Shown here in pieces: positions 1 through 8,736 of a stretch of 64,000 nucleotides of DNA; the first letter of the stretch is position 1; each line of letters begins with the position of its first letter. A program made the translations under genes and the position numbers. Origin of the DNA: Panacagrimonas sp. (lineage in GTDB: Bacteria > Pseudomonadota > Gammaproteobacteria > Nevskiales > Nevskiaceae); contig NZ_JAJFBP010000034.1 in assembly GCF_020697055.1 (NCBI RefSeq), positions 25,666 to 89,665 on the forward strand, given 5' to 3'. Below the pieces are notes generated by a model. The model saw only the letters and a list, made by a program, of their open reading frames with translations. It ran no database searches and was not told the DNA's origin.

Positions 1-1
1 A

Positions 2-340
2 CTGTTGGCGCTCACGCGTCCCGCAGCCGCCGCGGAATTCGACGACGTGTCGGCCAAGACCTTCTTCAATCTGCACGGCTGCAACTCCTGCCACGCGCCG
101 GTCGAGTTCCGCATCGGACCGCCGTACCAGGCCATCGGCACGCGATGGTCGAACGATCCCGAAGGTCGGGTGCAGATCCTGGCCGCCAAGATCCGCTACG
201 GCGGCGTCGGCGCGTGGGGCATGGTGCCGATGGTCAGCAATCCGAACATCACGGCCGACGAAGCCGAGGCAATCTCGCGCTGGATCCTGGCGCAGCGACC
301 GGCGCCGGCGGAGCAGGGCGCAGCGGACGCGCGGAAGTAG
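2..340 (+). CDS. c-type cytochrome, class I (5' end outside window)
   Basis: This is a small monohaem cytochrome c, probably a periplasmic electron carrier. The haem-binding motif CNSCH lies about 25 residues in, and a methionine in GMVPM is the likely distal ligand. The visible sequence opens with the end of a hydrophobic, Ala-rich stretch (LTRPAAAAEF) that looks like a signal-peptide end. The frame is open to the window edge, so the true start lies upstream and the TTG at position 5 is not a convincing start. The domain is about 85 residues, the usual size for cytochrome c551-like proteins, followed by a short Ala/Pro-rich tail. Its partner is not visible, and the next gene is convergent. 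Confidence 0.8.
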   Translation: MLALTRPAAAAEFDDVSAKTFFNLHGCNSCHAPVEFRIGPPYQAIGTRWSNDPEGRVQILAAKIRYGGVGAWGMVPMVSNPNITADEAEAISRWILAQRPAPAEQGAADARK

Positions 341-347
341 CGCGGAC

Positions 348-1709
348 TCACCAACGACGCGTGATGCCGATATCGATTCCGATCAGGCTGTAGTGCTCCT
401 TCGCGCCAGCGCCGAAGGGCTGATCGGGATTGTCGTAGGTGATGTCGTGATCGAACTGGTACTGGATCACCGCGCCGACTTCCCATTTCGGGCTGATCTT
501 GTAGATCAGACCGAGGTCCGCTTCGTTCTCGGTCGTCAGATTGAACGCAGGCGAGAGCGTCTCGGACGGAATGGCGTTGCGGGTGTGGTTCCAGCCCACC
601 AGCAGCTGGGCCTTCTCGCCCAGATCGATCGCCATTCCGATGGACCAGACGTATTGGTCGCGATGATTCAGCGGCGAGACGATCGCCAGCGACGCCGGCG
701 CGCCCGGCTTGTTCGGATCGCGGGCGCGAAGCGTCGCACTCTTCATCGCATCCGACCAGTCGAGCCAGTTGAACTCCACCGCAAGCAACCAGCCGGGCTG
801 GAACCGCCACCCGATGCCCACGCCGGCCTCACGGGCCAGGTGGAAACCCTTGATCTCGGCGTCGCGGTATCGCACGCGGCCAAGGCCCTGCGCTTCCTGG
901 TTCACCGTGAGCGTCGCGTCGTCGAGCTTGAGCGTGGTCGGCGACATGTACGACGCGCCGATTCGCAGATCGGGTGTCGGTAGCCACAGCAGTCCGATGC
1001 GGCCATTGGCGCTCACGCCCTTGCCGCCGTCGAACCGCAGGCCGGAGAAGTCCGCCGTCGACGTGTCTGGAAAGACCTTCTGGCGAGCCTGCGAGTACGC
1101 GATGCCGAGATTGGCGCCGACGCTGAAGGTATCGGTCACCTTGTAGGCCGCACCGAGAGCCAGCTTGGTGACACCGAAGATCGCGGAGTACTCGTCGCGC
1201 GTTCCGAAGACCGTTCTCAGGTTCTTGTACTGGTAACCCGAGCCGCCCTGCACGAACAGGCCGGCGCCCAACACCAGCGACGGATTCAGCCGATGCGCGT
1301 AGCCGACATTGAAGAGTGCGTTGAAATCGTTGTCGGGGCTGGACTTGCCGTTCAACGGATCGCTGTGACCGCCGCCGCCGGTGTAGTAGGGGTTGAAATC
1401 GTTGTCGGGGCTGGACTTGCCGTTCAACGGATCGCTGTGACCGCCGCCGCCGGTGTAGTAGGGCACCAGCGTGTAGTCGAATCGGCGATCGCCGATCTGC
1501 GACAAGCCGGCGGGATTGATGTTGACGGCTTCGGAACTCTGCGACATCGGGATGTCGGCGCCCCCCATTCCGATGGACTGCACGCCGAAGCCGATGACGT
1601 TGAGATTGTTGCTGGCATGCGCCGGCGCATTCCAGATCGCGAGCGCCGCCGCCTGAATGGCGACGCCCCCCAGCACACGCATCGCTGCGCAATCGAATCG
1701 GCGCTGCAC
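348..1709 (-). CDS. FadL/OmpP1-family outer-membrane transporter
   Basis: A 453-residue outer-membrane beta-barrel protein of the FadL type, a family that imports long-chain fatty acids or other hydrophobic compounds. The start chosen is GTG at 1709 because AGGAG sits five bases upstream; it gives a signal peptide (about residues 1-32, ending AHA). The mature N-terminus has the family's Gly/Ser/Ala/Asn-rich pattern (GFGVQSIGMGGA, then INPAGLS), and the rest alternates like beta strands, ending in an aromatic residue (TRRW). Residues about 83-130 are an exact duplication of a 24-residue Gly/Asp/Asn-rich segment, see the repeat at 1320-1463. The substrate cannot be read from sequence. Confidence 0.85.
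   Translation of the reverse strand: MQRRFDCAAMRVLGGVAIQAAALAIWNAPAHASNNLNVIGFGVQSIGMGGADIPMSQSSEAVNINPAGLSQIGDRRFDYTLVPYYTGGGGHSDPLNGKSSPDNDFNPYYTGGGGHSDPLNGKSSPDNDFNALFNVGYAHRLNPSLVLGAGLFVQGGSGYQYKNLRTVFGTRDEYSAIFGVTKLALGAAYKVTDTFSVGANLGIAYSQARQKVFPDTSTADFSGLRFDGGKGVSANGRIGLLWLPTPDLRIGASYMSPTTLKLDDATLTVNQEAQGLGRVRYRDAEIKGFHLAREAGVGIGWRFQPGWLLAVEFNWLDWSDAMKSATLRARDPNKPGAPASLAIVSPLNHRDQYVWSIGMAIDLGEKAQLLVGWNHTRNAIPSETLSPAFNLTTENEADLGLIYKISPKWEVGAVIQYQFDHDITYDNPDQPFGAGAKEHYSLIGIDIGITRRW
1320..1463 (-). repeat. Exact 72-bp tandem duplication inside the FadL-like gene
   Basis: Two identical 72-bp units lie head to tail at 1320-1391 and 1392-1463. The unit is a multiple of three, so the duplication adds 24 residues (from PYYTGGGG to PDNDFN) without breaking the frame. 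No base differs between the copies, which suggests a recent duplication or continuing homogenisation. The segment is hydrophilic and probably lies in a loop or near the N-terminal region of the barrel. Confidence 0.95.
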
Positions 1710-2036
1710 GGGATCTCCTGACGGATGACGAGGACGGCTCGGGCCGCCCGAGGGGCGATGCCGATACCTGCGATACGCGTGTCGAGCGGTCGTGGAAAAC
1801 CAAGGTAGCGTTTCGCGGGCGGCAGTCTGGCAATTGGACCGTCGTGTGGCTTGCGTCGAGCGGGCTTGAAGAAGAAGCGTGCGGGACGGTTTTGATCGGA
1901 CTTGCGCTGAAATCGAGGGATGCTGGCAGGAAACACCCCTGGACCGGCCATGTGCAGACCGAAACGATGAACCTTCATGACGCGCCGATGCGCGACCCAC
2001 ACGACGCGACACCCTTATCGTCCTTGCTGACAGGGA
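1710..2036. other. Divergent intergenic region, no gene recognised
   Basis: This separates the FadL-like gene (leftward) from the kinase remnant (rightward). It holds the ribosome-binding site of the FadL-like gene (complement of 1715-1719) and a small perfect hairpin CTCGGG-CCG-CCCGAG at 1738-1752 in that gene's probable leader. I see no convincing promoter or open frame. Confidence 0.6.
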
Positions 2037-3038
2037 ATGCGGCTCAGGAAGTTTTCCGGCTTGGTAGCTCAAGGTTCTGCTTGTCGGTTCGACGACCTGC
2101 TCAACGTCAGCCGCATCAGCACGGGACGCCTGGAACTGCGGCGGATGCCGGTGGACCTGGTCGCGATGGCCCACGACGCGGTCGACAACCTGCGCCCGAC
2201 GCTCGATCGCGCGGGTCACGCGCTGACGCTGGATCTGCCGGGGAGCCCCTTGTACGTCGACGGTGATCCGGTGCGGCTCGTGCAGATGTTCAGCAATCTG
2301 CTGAACAACGCGTCCAAGTACACCGATCCGCCGGGACAGATCCTGCTGAAGGTCGACACCGAAGGTGGCGATGCGCGGGTCCTGGTCAAGGACAACGGCA
2401 TCGGGATTGCGGCGGGGCACCTGACGAAGATCTTCGAGATGTTCTCGCAGCTCGATCACTCGCTGACGCGGGGCCAGGGCGGGCTGGGCATCGGCTTGAG
2501 CCTCGTGCGCAGCCTGGTGGAGCTGCACGGCGGGCAGGTCGTCGCGCACAGTGACGGGGAAGGCAAAGGATCCGAGTTCACGATCCGGCTGCCGGTGATC
2601 CCGGCACCGCAGGTCCCGTTATCCGGTGCACCGCCGGCTCGCGCGCCGGGAGACGTGCGCAATCATCGGATCCTGGTCGTGGACGACAACGAAGAGACCG
2701 CGCTGAGCCTGGCCATGCTGCTGCACATGGAAGGCCACCTCACCGCCGTCGCCCATTCCGGGCCCGAGGCGATGCAAGTCGGTGCGAAGTTCGAGCCCCA
2801 ATGCGTGCTGCTGGACATCGGCATGCCCGGCGAGAACGGCTTCGACATCGCCCGAAAGATCCGTGAGCAGCCCTGGGGTGCGAGCCTGGCGCTGTTCGCC
2901 ATCACCGGATACGGGCAGGAGAGCGACAAGCTCAAGTCAAAGCGAGCGGGATTCGACCGCCATTTCGTCAAACCGGTCGATCACGTGCAACTGACCGAAG
3001 CGCTGGTCGACCATTCGACCCGGTCCGCACCGTCCTGA
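2037..3038 (+). pseudogene. Histidine kinase remnant: ATPase domain plus receiver, H-box lost
   Basis: The frame is open for 333 codons, but only the C-terminal half of a hybrid sensor kinase remains. It begins in the middle of the dimerisation domain (FDDLLNVSRIS). The ATPase domain follows (N-box NLLNNASKY, G1 DNGIGI, G2 GGLGIGLSL), then a complete receiver (VVDDN, phospho-acceptor in LLDIGMPG, lysine in FVKPVD). The phosphoacceptor-histidine helix and any sensor domains are missing, and the first 18 residues resemble no kinase. It could still make an ATPase-receiver protein, but a 5'-truncated gene is more likely. The layout matches the C-terminal half of the kinase at 57338-59287, though the sequences are clearly diverged. 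Confidence 0.75.
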
Positions 3039-3279
3039 CCCGTTGCTGCACACGCCGTCGCGTCGCACACCGGCGTGCGTTCGTCCCCTACGTCGGACGG
3101 TTCAGGGGAGCGCAGAGGTGGACACGGGGCCTACGCGCTCCTTGTTGGAGGTGATCCGTCGCGGACGTTGGGGACAGTCGGCTCGTGGACAAGAGAGCTA
3201 AAAGGTGGGGCGTCGGCTCAAAACTCCGACGGGCGCTCGCGGTCATTGCGATACCTCCTTCCCCACGGATCACATCTAC

Positions 3280-3609
3280 ATGCCGGCTCTCAACGTCACG
3301 CTGACACCTGTTCGCTCGCTTGGTCTAGGCTTGCTCCTTGTACTGTCGACCGTTGGATGCGGCACCCTGAAGTCACGCGCTGAAGCCGTTCACATCACGG
3401 CCTCCAGCACCGAAGTCGCCGAATGCGAGCGCAAAGGCCCCGTGCTGCTCGGCACTTTCGACAGCGAGTTCGACCAGCGCCAGCGCGACCTGAAGTTCGA
3501 AACCGCGCGACAGGGGGGCAATGTCCTGCTCGTGCGTTCCTTTGCACTGGCCACATCGGGCACTGCCTATCGCTGCGAATCGATCGACAGTCGGCGCGTG
3601 GCGTCGTAA
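3280..3609 (+). CDS. Small lipoprotein, DUF4156-like
   Basis: A 109-residue protein with a hydrophobic leader and a lipobox-like STVGCG, so probably an outer-membrane lipoprotein. The mature part carries ITASSTEVAECERKG, then a Gln/Arg-rich stretch, then NVLLVRSFALATSGTAYRCE. This pattern of a cysteine early, an 'A...GGN.L' core and a late cysteine is like the small DUF4156/RcsF-type lipoproteins, with two cysteines that could pair. ATG at 3280 was chosen because it begins the leader directly; the ribosome-binding site is weak. Function unknown. Confidence 0.6.
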   Translation: MPALNVTLTPVRSLGLGLLLVLSTVGCGTLKSRAEAVHITASSTEVAECERKGPVLLGTFDSEFDQRQRDLKFETARQGGNVLLVRSFALATSGTAYRCESIDSRRVAS

Positions 3610-4609
3610 TCAGCGTCTGCGAGCCCGTGCAATACACGCGCCGGGCTATGCGCAGAAATATTTCTCCGGCAGTTCTCCGGAATGGACAACCCAATGGCGG
3701 GCCGCCCGCCCCAGGCCTCGAGGCGAACCCCGGACGACATTCGGGAGCTGCAAACACGATCGGGTGTCTCGCTGACGAGTGACTGTCGAGACCTTCTCTT
3801 GGGCCGCCGAACTACTCGTCGCCAGGGGAACCGAGACTGTGGCCGGAAGCACGGCACGCTGTCCCGAGATCTGAGAGGGAAGTTCCGCGTGCCATGACTT
3901 GACTGCGCGCCGAAGAATCATTTGGCGTTCTGGTTGCAGAGTTGCAAGGGTTTGCGGCGCCACAATTCTCGAGGCGGCCCGGGACACGAACTGTGGACCG
4001 TCGTCGCAACCACGCGCGGTGCGCCCGGCTCGGTGACCAGCTGGCTCAAGCGGATGACGCGGCCACTGCGAATCGATTGGGCACCATCGATGGCTATGCA
4101 TCCGCGGGCAGTGGCTGACTGCCGACCATCCCTGACGACGATCGGCCAGTCGGTTGGATTTCACCAGCGCGGGGAACTCGAGGTGTTCCTTCGACTACAA
4201 GGTCACGACAGACAGTTCGCGCCTGATCCGACGGAAGCACGAAGAAATCTCAGAAGGCGATCGGAAGCCAACTGGATTCCTTCCTGAATCGAAAAATCAG
4301 CCAGGGACAATTCTCCGTGTCACTAGAACAGTGCGCACGTGGGCTCGTAGTCCCGCCCAGCGACCTGCGCGTCTGGTACCGAAGCAAAGGAATAGCCGGT
4401 CTTCGGGAGATGATGACGGTGGCGCGGCTACGAGAAGACTACGAGATTAAGCAAGGAGTCGACGTTGTCGCTGGCCGCCATCGCGGATCGACTCGGCTCA
4501 CGCTTCCTTGGTCAAGCCAATCGCTAGGCGCCAGTCGATCCAGGGCGTCTCATCGAATTGGACATAATCTTCAATGCGTCCAATCCAGCATCTTCCTCAT
4601 GCCACCCAA
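3610..4609. other. Gene-poor kilobase, no supported gene
   Basis: About 1 kb between the small lipoprotein gene and dksA. Short open frames occur in several registers, but none has a ribosome-binding site, recognisable domain or plausible composition. Near 4445-4525 a short out-of-frame stretch reads LSLAAIADRLG, which recalls a helix-turn-helix recognition segment; it is too short and lacks a start, so it is at best a relic. The stretch looks like decayed sequence. Confidence 0.55.
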
Positions 4610-5425
4610 CTACCGATCGCGGTACTGCGATTCGGCGCGCTCGTCCTGCCCCTTGATGTCCACGCAGACCGTCGCGGTCGGTCGAGCCAGCAGGCGTGCA
4701 ATGCCGATGGCTTCGCCAGTCTTCTCGCAGTAGCCGTATTCCTTGTCGCGGATCCGGCGCAGCGCGTCGTCGATCTTCTTGAGCAGCAAGGACTCGCGTT
4801 CACGTAGTCGCAGGTCCAGCCAGTGTTCTTCCTCGGCGCTGGCACGATCGGCCGGATCGGCGAACACCTCGCGCTGATGCAGGCGCTCCTTGACGTCGAG
4901 TTCCCGGGCCAGGACCTCGCTGCGCATCTGCAGCAGACGCTCCTGGAAGAACGCCAGCTGGTTGTCGTTCATGTAGGCCGAGTCCGGCGCGCGACGCACC
5001 TGGTCCTCGGTCAGCATCACGCCGCTGGGCAGCAGCCCATCGCCGGAACGCTCGGGCCGCGGACGTCCCGCTGGCGTGGCAGCCGCCTTCGACGGACGCG
5101 CCTGCACCGCCACGGCGCCGGATTGGGGCCGGTGGCTGACCGCAACCGCACGCTTGGAACTGGCCGCCGGGGCTGACACCTTGGCGGCCTTGGTCGGCTT
5201 CGCGGGCGCCCGCTTGGCGGCCACCGGTGCCTTGGCCTTGGCCTTCGGAGCCGGCTTGGGAGCCGGTTTGCGCGGTGCCGGCTTCTTGGAGGCCGGTGTC
5301 GCAGATTTCTTCGCCTTGCTGGGCGCCGCCTTGGCGGGCTTGGCCGGCGCCTTCTTGGAGGGGGTCTTTCCGACAGCGCGCTTTGCCGGGGGAGCCGCCT
5401 TCTTCTTCGGCTGAATCTTGGCCAT
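4610..5425 (-). CDS. dksA: RNA polymerase-binding transcription factor DksA with long basic N-terminal tail
   Basis: DksA binds the RNA polymerase secondary channel and works with ppGpp. The last 140 residues or so are the DksA core: a coiled-coil with the tip aspartates kept (FADPADRASAEEE) and the C-terminal globule. The zinc site is only half present: the usual CxxC...CxxC reads CEKT...CVDI, keeping two cysteines. The first 120 residues or so are an added histone-H1-like tail of Lys, Ala and Pro, so the protein is 271 residues against about 150 in E. coli. ATG at 5425 has GGAGAC five bases upstream. It is divergent from the cNMP/rhodanese gene. The tail may bind nucleic acid (inference). 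Confidence 0.9.
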   Translation of the reverse strand: MAKIQPKKKAAPPAKRAVGKTPSKKAPAKPAKAAPSKAKKSATPASKKPAPRKPAPKPAPKAKAKAPVAAKRAPAKPTKAAKVSAPAASSKRAVAVSHRPQSGAVAVQARPSKAAATPAGRPRPERSGDGLLPSGVMLTEDQVRRAPDSAYMNDNQLAFFQERLLQMRSEVLARELDVKERLHQREVFADPADRASAEEEHWLDLRLRERESLLLKKIDDALRRIRDKEYGYCEKTGEAIGIARLLARPTATVCVDIKGQDERAESQYRDR

Positions 5426-5603
5426 TAAATGTCTCCGAACCAGTTTCTGATCGATCGCTTTACTGCCGGCTTCTAGCCGGCTTCTCCCTACAATTCCGCC
5501 CACCTGCACGCATGGTGTATCGTTTCGGGAGAAGGCCGCCGTACCTTCGAGGGCCGGCGAATGTGGGATTCTGGCACAACTTGTTGGCCCCGAGAGCAAC
5601 TAC

Positions 5604-6650
5604 ATGAACCCAGCGCCGCCTCTGACCCCCGAACTTCTGGCCAAGCTGATCCCCATGGGTGCCCTGCGTCCGGAGAGCAAACGGGACCTCGCCCGCAACG
5701 CCACGCTGATGGACGTCAAGGCCGGCCGGTTCCTGTTCAAGGCGGGTGATAAGGCGGACCAGGCGCTGTACCTGCTCGAGGGCCAGGTCGAACTTCGGGA
5801 CCCGTCCGGAGGCGTGCTATCGAAGGTGATCGGCGAAACGGCCGCCGCCCAGCACCGCCTGCCCCACCAGTCGCCCCGCAAGCTCGAGGCGTTTTGCGTC
5901 ACCGACGTCCGCTGCGTGGCGGTCGACAACCACCTGCTCGACGTGATGCTCACCTGGGATCAGACGGACGCCCTCGAAGTCGGAGAAGTCGGTACCGAGT
6001 CGAACGATTCCGACGACTGGATGACCCGGCTGCTGCAGACCCCGGCGTTCCAGATGGTCCCGCCGGCGAACCTGCAGGCGATCTTCATGCGCATGCAGCG
6101 CGTGGACGCCGCGCCGGGCCAGACCATCGTCACCCAGGGCGAAGCCGGCGATTTCTTCTACGTGATCACGGAAGGTCGCTGCATCGTCACCCGCGAGCAG
6201 CCCGGCCAGAAGGCGGTGCGCCTGGCCGAACTGGAGACCGGGTCGTGCTTCGGTGAGGAGGCGCTGATCTCGGATGCGCCGCGCAATGCCACGGTCACGA
6301 TGCTCACGCGTGGCAGCCTGATGCGCCTGGCCAAGGACGACTTTCGCAAGCTGCTGAAGGAGCCGTTGACCCGTCGCGTGGCGCGCGCCGAGGGCGACGC
6401 GCTCGTCGAAAGCGGTCGTGGGCTCTATCTGGACGTCCGACTGCCCAGCGAATTCCAGAATGGCAGCCTGCCGGGTGCGCTGAACATCCCGCTGTACATG
6501 CTCCGGATGCGCTTGGCGCAGCTGCCGCAGAACAAGGGCTTGGTCTGCATCTGCGACACCGGACGGCGCAGTTCGGTCGCCTCGTTCGTGCTTACGCAAA
6601 AAGGCTTCGAAGCCTACACGCTGACATCAGGGCTCAACGACGCCGGGTAG
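5604..6650 (+). CDS. Double cyclic-nucleotide-binding domain plus rhodanese protein
   Basis: A 348-residue cytoplasmic protein with two Crp-type cyclic-nucleotide-binding folds (about residues 18-130 and 140-265) and a C-terminal rhodanese domain (about 268-348). The second fold is the better preserved: GDFFYVITEG, then GSCFGEEALISDAPRNATV, a good phosphate-binding cassette. The first lacks most of that cassette and is probably structural. The rhodanese loop is complete, with the catalytic cysteine in CDTGRRSS. There is no DNA-binding domain, so this is not a Crp-type repressor or activator; nucleotide binding may control the sulfur-transfer domain (inference). It ends 24 bp before pilZ, which is convergent. 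Confidence 0.82.
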   Translation: MNPAPPLTPELLAKLIPMGALRPESKRDLARNATLMDVKAGRFLFKAGDKADQALYLLEGQVELRDPSGGVLSKVIGETAAAQHRLPHQSPRKLEAFCVTDVRCVAVDNHLLDVMLTWDQTDALEVGEVGTESNDSDDWMTRLLQTPAFQMVPPANLQAIFMRMQRVDAAPGQTIVTQGEAGDFFYVITEGRCIVTREQPGQKAVRLAELETGSCFGEEALISDAPRNATVTMLTRGSLMRLAKDDFRKLLKEPLTRRVARAEGDALVESGRGLYLDVRLPSEFQNGSLPGALNIPLYMLRMRLAQLPQNKGLVCICDTGRRSSVASFVLTQKGFEAYTLTSGLNDAG

Positions 6651-6673
6651 ACCGCCCGGCACCCGCCCGGGGC

Positions 6674-7039
6674 TTACATCGTTTGGGTCGGACGATCGAA
6701 GCCGGCAGTACCCGCGAGCTGGGACTCGATCTTCTGCTGCGTGGTGCCGCCGTCCTGCAGGCTGAACTGCACGCCGATGCCCTGCACGCGCTTGCCCTGT
6801 GCCGCCCGCGGCGTCACCCAGACGACCTTGCCCGCCACCGGCAGCCGTTCCGCGCTGTCCATCAACGTGAGCAGGATGAAGACCTCGTCGCCGAGCCGAT
6901 ATTCCTTGCTCGTCGGAATGAACAGTCCGCCGTTCTTGATGAAGGGCATGTAAGCGGCGAACAGCGCGCTCTTGTCCTTGATGTTGAGCGTCAGGATTCC
7001 GGGCTGTGCCCCGCCTGGTCGCGGTGGGGGTGTGCTCAT
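6674..7039 (-). CDS. pilZ: PilZ-domain protein, type IV pilus assembly
   Basis: A 121-residue single-domain PilZ protein. It has ILTLNIKDKSALFAAYMPF near the start, GGLFIPT, and GKVVWVTP, the pattern of the PilZ proteins needed for type IV pilus biogenesis. The c-di-GMP-binding RxxxR and D/NxSxxG motifs are not evident, as in the pilus-type PilZ, so it probably acts by protein contacts. It is the last gene of the fab-holB run, its usual place next to holB in gammaproteobacteria. It follows holB by about 45 bp. Confidence 0.9.
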   Translation of the reverse strand: MSTPPPRPGGAQPGILTLNIKDKSALFAAYMPFIKNGGLFIPTSKEYRLGDEVFILLTLMDSAERLPVAGKVVWVTPRAAQGKRVQGIGVQFSLQDGGTTQQKIESQLAGTAGFDRPTQTM

Positions 7040-7084
7040 GCGCGGTGATTCCCCTTGTTCTGGATGTCCCGCATGGATGGAGGA

Positions 7085-8113
7085 TCAGGCCTTCGCAGCG
7101 CCGGTGCGGCGCCACCACGAAATCATAAGAGATTCGACCGTGAGCTGCGGATTGGCGTTGCCGAGCACACGGCGCTGGCTCTCGACGATCTCCGCCAGCA
7201 GCTGCTCCACGTGGCTAGCGCCGATTCGGCGCGCCAATCCGGTCAGTGCGGGATCGGTCTCGAAACCAGCCATCGCGCGCAGCAGACGAAGCAGCACGCG
7301 ATGCAGATGGCGCAGCCATTCCTGCACCAGCTCCGGCGTCAGCTTGGCTCCCGCAGGCGCGATGCGCGCGGCGGCCGCGAGCGGATCGAGTTTTTGCGAG
7401 GCGACCGCCATCAACATCTCGCGCCACGAGGCCTGATGTTGGGACGTACCCTCCGCGCGCGCTTCCAGCGCGGCCAGCGGCGCGCCACCGGCCTCGCGCA
7501 GTGCGGCAGCCGCATCGACGCCGGGCATCCGGGTTCGCAGCCACGCCTCGGCCTGGTCGCGGGCGGGAATCGACAGGCTCAGGCGCTGACAGCGGCTTCG
7601 CATCGTCGGCGCGAGCGCCATCGGCCGCTCCGAGATCAGCACGATGTGGATGCCCGGCGGTGGTTCTTCCACCGTCTTGAGCACCGCGTTGACGCCGCTG
7701 GCATTGAGCGCGTCCGCCGGGTCGATCACGACGACACGCGAATGTCCGTAGTGGCTCGCAAGACCGAGGCGCTCCATCATCGCGCGCAGCTGGTCCATCG
7801 AGATGTCGCGCTTTTCCTTGTCGGTCTTCGCGTTGATCTCGCGCGCGAGCCACGTCAGGTTCGGATGGGTGCCGGCCGCACGTTGCGCGCAGCCGCGGCA
7901 GCGGCCGCAGGGCGCACCGTCGTCGCCGACCTGCTCGCACAGCAGGCTCGCGGCCAGGCGCATCGCGAACAAGCGCTTGCCCACGCCCGAGGGCCCGGCC
8001 AGCAGCAGCGCATGACCCAGCCGCCCCGTCCTGCGCGCGTCGTTCACGCGGTCCCATAACGCGGCGTGCCATGGAAGGATCTCGATGTCATCCATCGCGG
8101 GCGCGGTGCTCAC
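7085..8113 (-). CDS. holB: DNA polymerase III delta' subunit
   Basis: The clamp-loader delta' subunit of the replicative polymerase. The N-terminal AAA+ module has a degenerate Walker A (GPSGVGKR), the four-cysteine zinc module (C-x7-13-C-x2-C-x2-C, including CGRCRGC), the sensor region VVVIDPADALNASGVNAVLKTVEEPP, given here only in part as VNAVLKTVEEPP, and the SRC motif in MRSRCQ. Length 342 is usual for proteobacterial HolB. The GTG start at 8113 overlaps the tmk stop by four bases (GTGA); an ATG six codons later is the alternative. Expression is probably coupled to tmk. Confidence 0.93.
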   Translation of the reverse strand: MSTAPAMDDIEILPWHAALWDRVNDARRTGRLGHALLLAGPSGVGKRLFAMRLAASLLCEQVGDDGAPCGRCRGCAQRAAGTHPNLTWLAREINAKTDKEKRDISMDQLRAMMERLGLASHYGHSRVVVIDPADALNASGVNAVLKTVEEPPPGIHIVLISERPMALAPTMRSRCQRLSLSIPARDQAEAWLRTRMPGVDAAAALREAGGAPLAALEARAEGTSQHQASWREMLMAVASQKLDPLAAAARIAPAGAKLTPELVQEWLRHLHRVLLRLLRAMAGFETDPALTGLARRIGASHVEQLLAEIVESQRRVLGNANPQLTVESLMISWWRRTGAAKA

Positions 8114-8736
8114 TTGAACCGTTCCCCGAGTGTTTGCGCGATCCGGGCCTGCACCTCGTCGATCGGACGCGTCGCATCGAGGACAACGTAGCGATGGGCA
8201 TCCGACTTCGCGCGCGCCAGGTACGCCGCACGCACGCGCTCCATGAACGCGATCGTCTCGGCCTCGAAGCGATTGGTGTCGCCGCGCCGTTTGGCGCGCG
8301 CCAGGCCGATCTCCGGCGGCAGATCGAATACCAGCGTCAGGTCGGGTCGCAGATCGCGCAGTACCAGACGCTCGAGCGCACGCAGGTGCTCATCGGCCAC
8401 ACCGCGGCCCGCACCCTGGTAGGCCCAGGTCGCATCGACGAACCGATCGCACACCACGTCATATCCGGCTCGCAGCGCCGGCTCGATGCGATGGGCGACG
8501 TGGTCGGCGCGCGCCGCGAACATCAGCAGCAGTTCGGTCTCCGGCGTCACCCCGTCGGCCCAGTTTCCGAGCACGATCCCACGCACCGCTTCGGCCAGCG
8601 AAGAACCGCCGGGTTCGCGCGTCTGCACCACGGTGCGCCCCTGCTGCTCGAGCCATGCCACGACGAACCGGGCCTGGGTGGATTTGCCCGCGCCCTCGCC
8701 GCCTTCGAGCGTGACGAGACGACCGCGCGGGGTCAC
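8110..8736 (-). CDS. tmk: Thymidylate kinase
   Basis: Phosphorylates dTMP to dTDP. The P-loop is LEGGEGAGKSTQ, followed by the DR(E/F) region QTREPGG, VVCDRFVDATWAYQG, and the arginine-bearing lid near AKRRGDTNRFE. Length is 208 residues, standard for the family. The GTG start at 8736 overlaps the mltG stop (GTGA) and leads straight into the strand before the P-loop. Cytoplasmic; it sits between mltG and holB, the common gammaproteobacterial order. Confidence 0.95.
   Translation of the reverse strand: MTPRGRLVTLEGGEGAGKSTQARFVVAWLEQQGRTVVQTREPGGSSLAEAVRGIVLGNWADGVTPETELLLMFAARADHVAHRIEPALRAGYDVVCDRFVDATWAYQGAGRGVADEHLRALERLVLRDLRPDLTLVFDLPPEIGLARAKRRGDTNRFEAETIAFMERVRAAYLARAKSDAHRYVVLDATRPIDEVQARIAQTLGERFK

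Noticed and set aside
1710..2549. Upstream extension of the minus-strand frame through 348-2549
   Set aside because: The part beyond 1709 has no domain, overlaps the kinase remnant on the other strand, and the true start has a clear ribosome-binding site at 1715-1719.
3646..4164. 172-codon minus-strand frame in the gap before dksA
   Set aside because: No domain, no ribosome-binding site, random-looking composition.
4415..4530. Short stretch reading LSLAAIADRLG, like a helix-turn-helix
   Set aside because: No start, stops close on both sides; cannot be called a gene.
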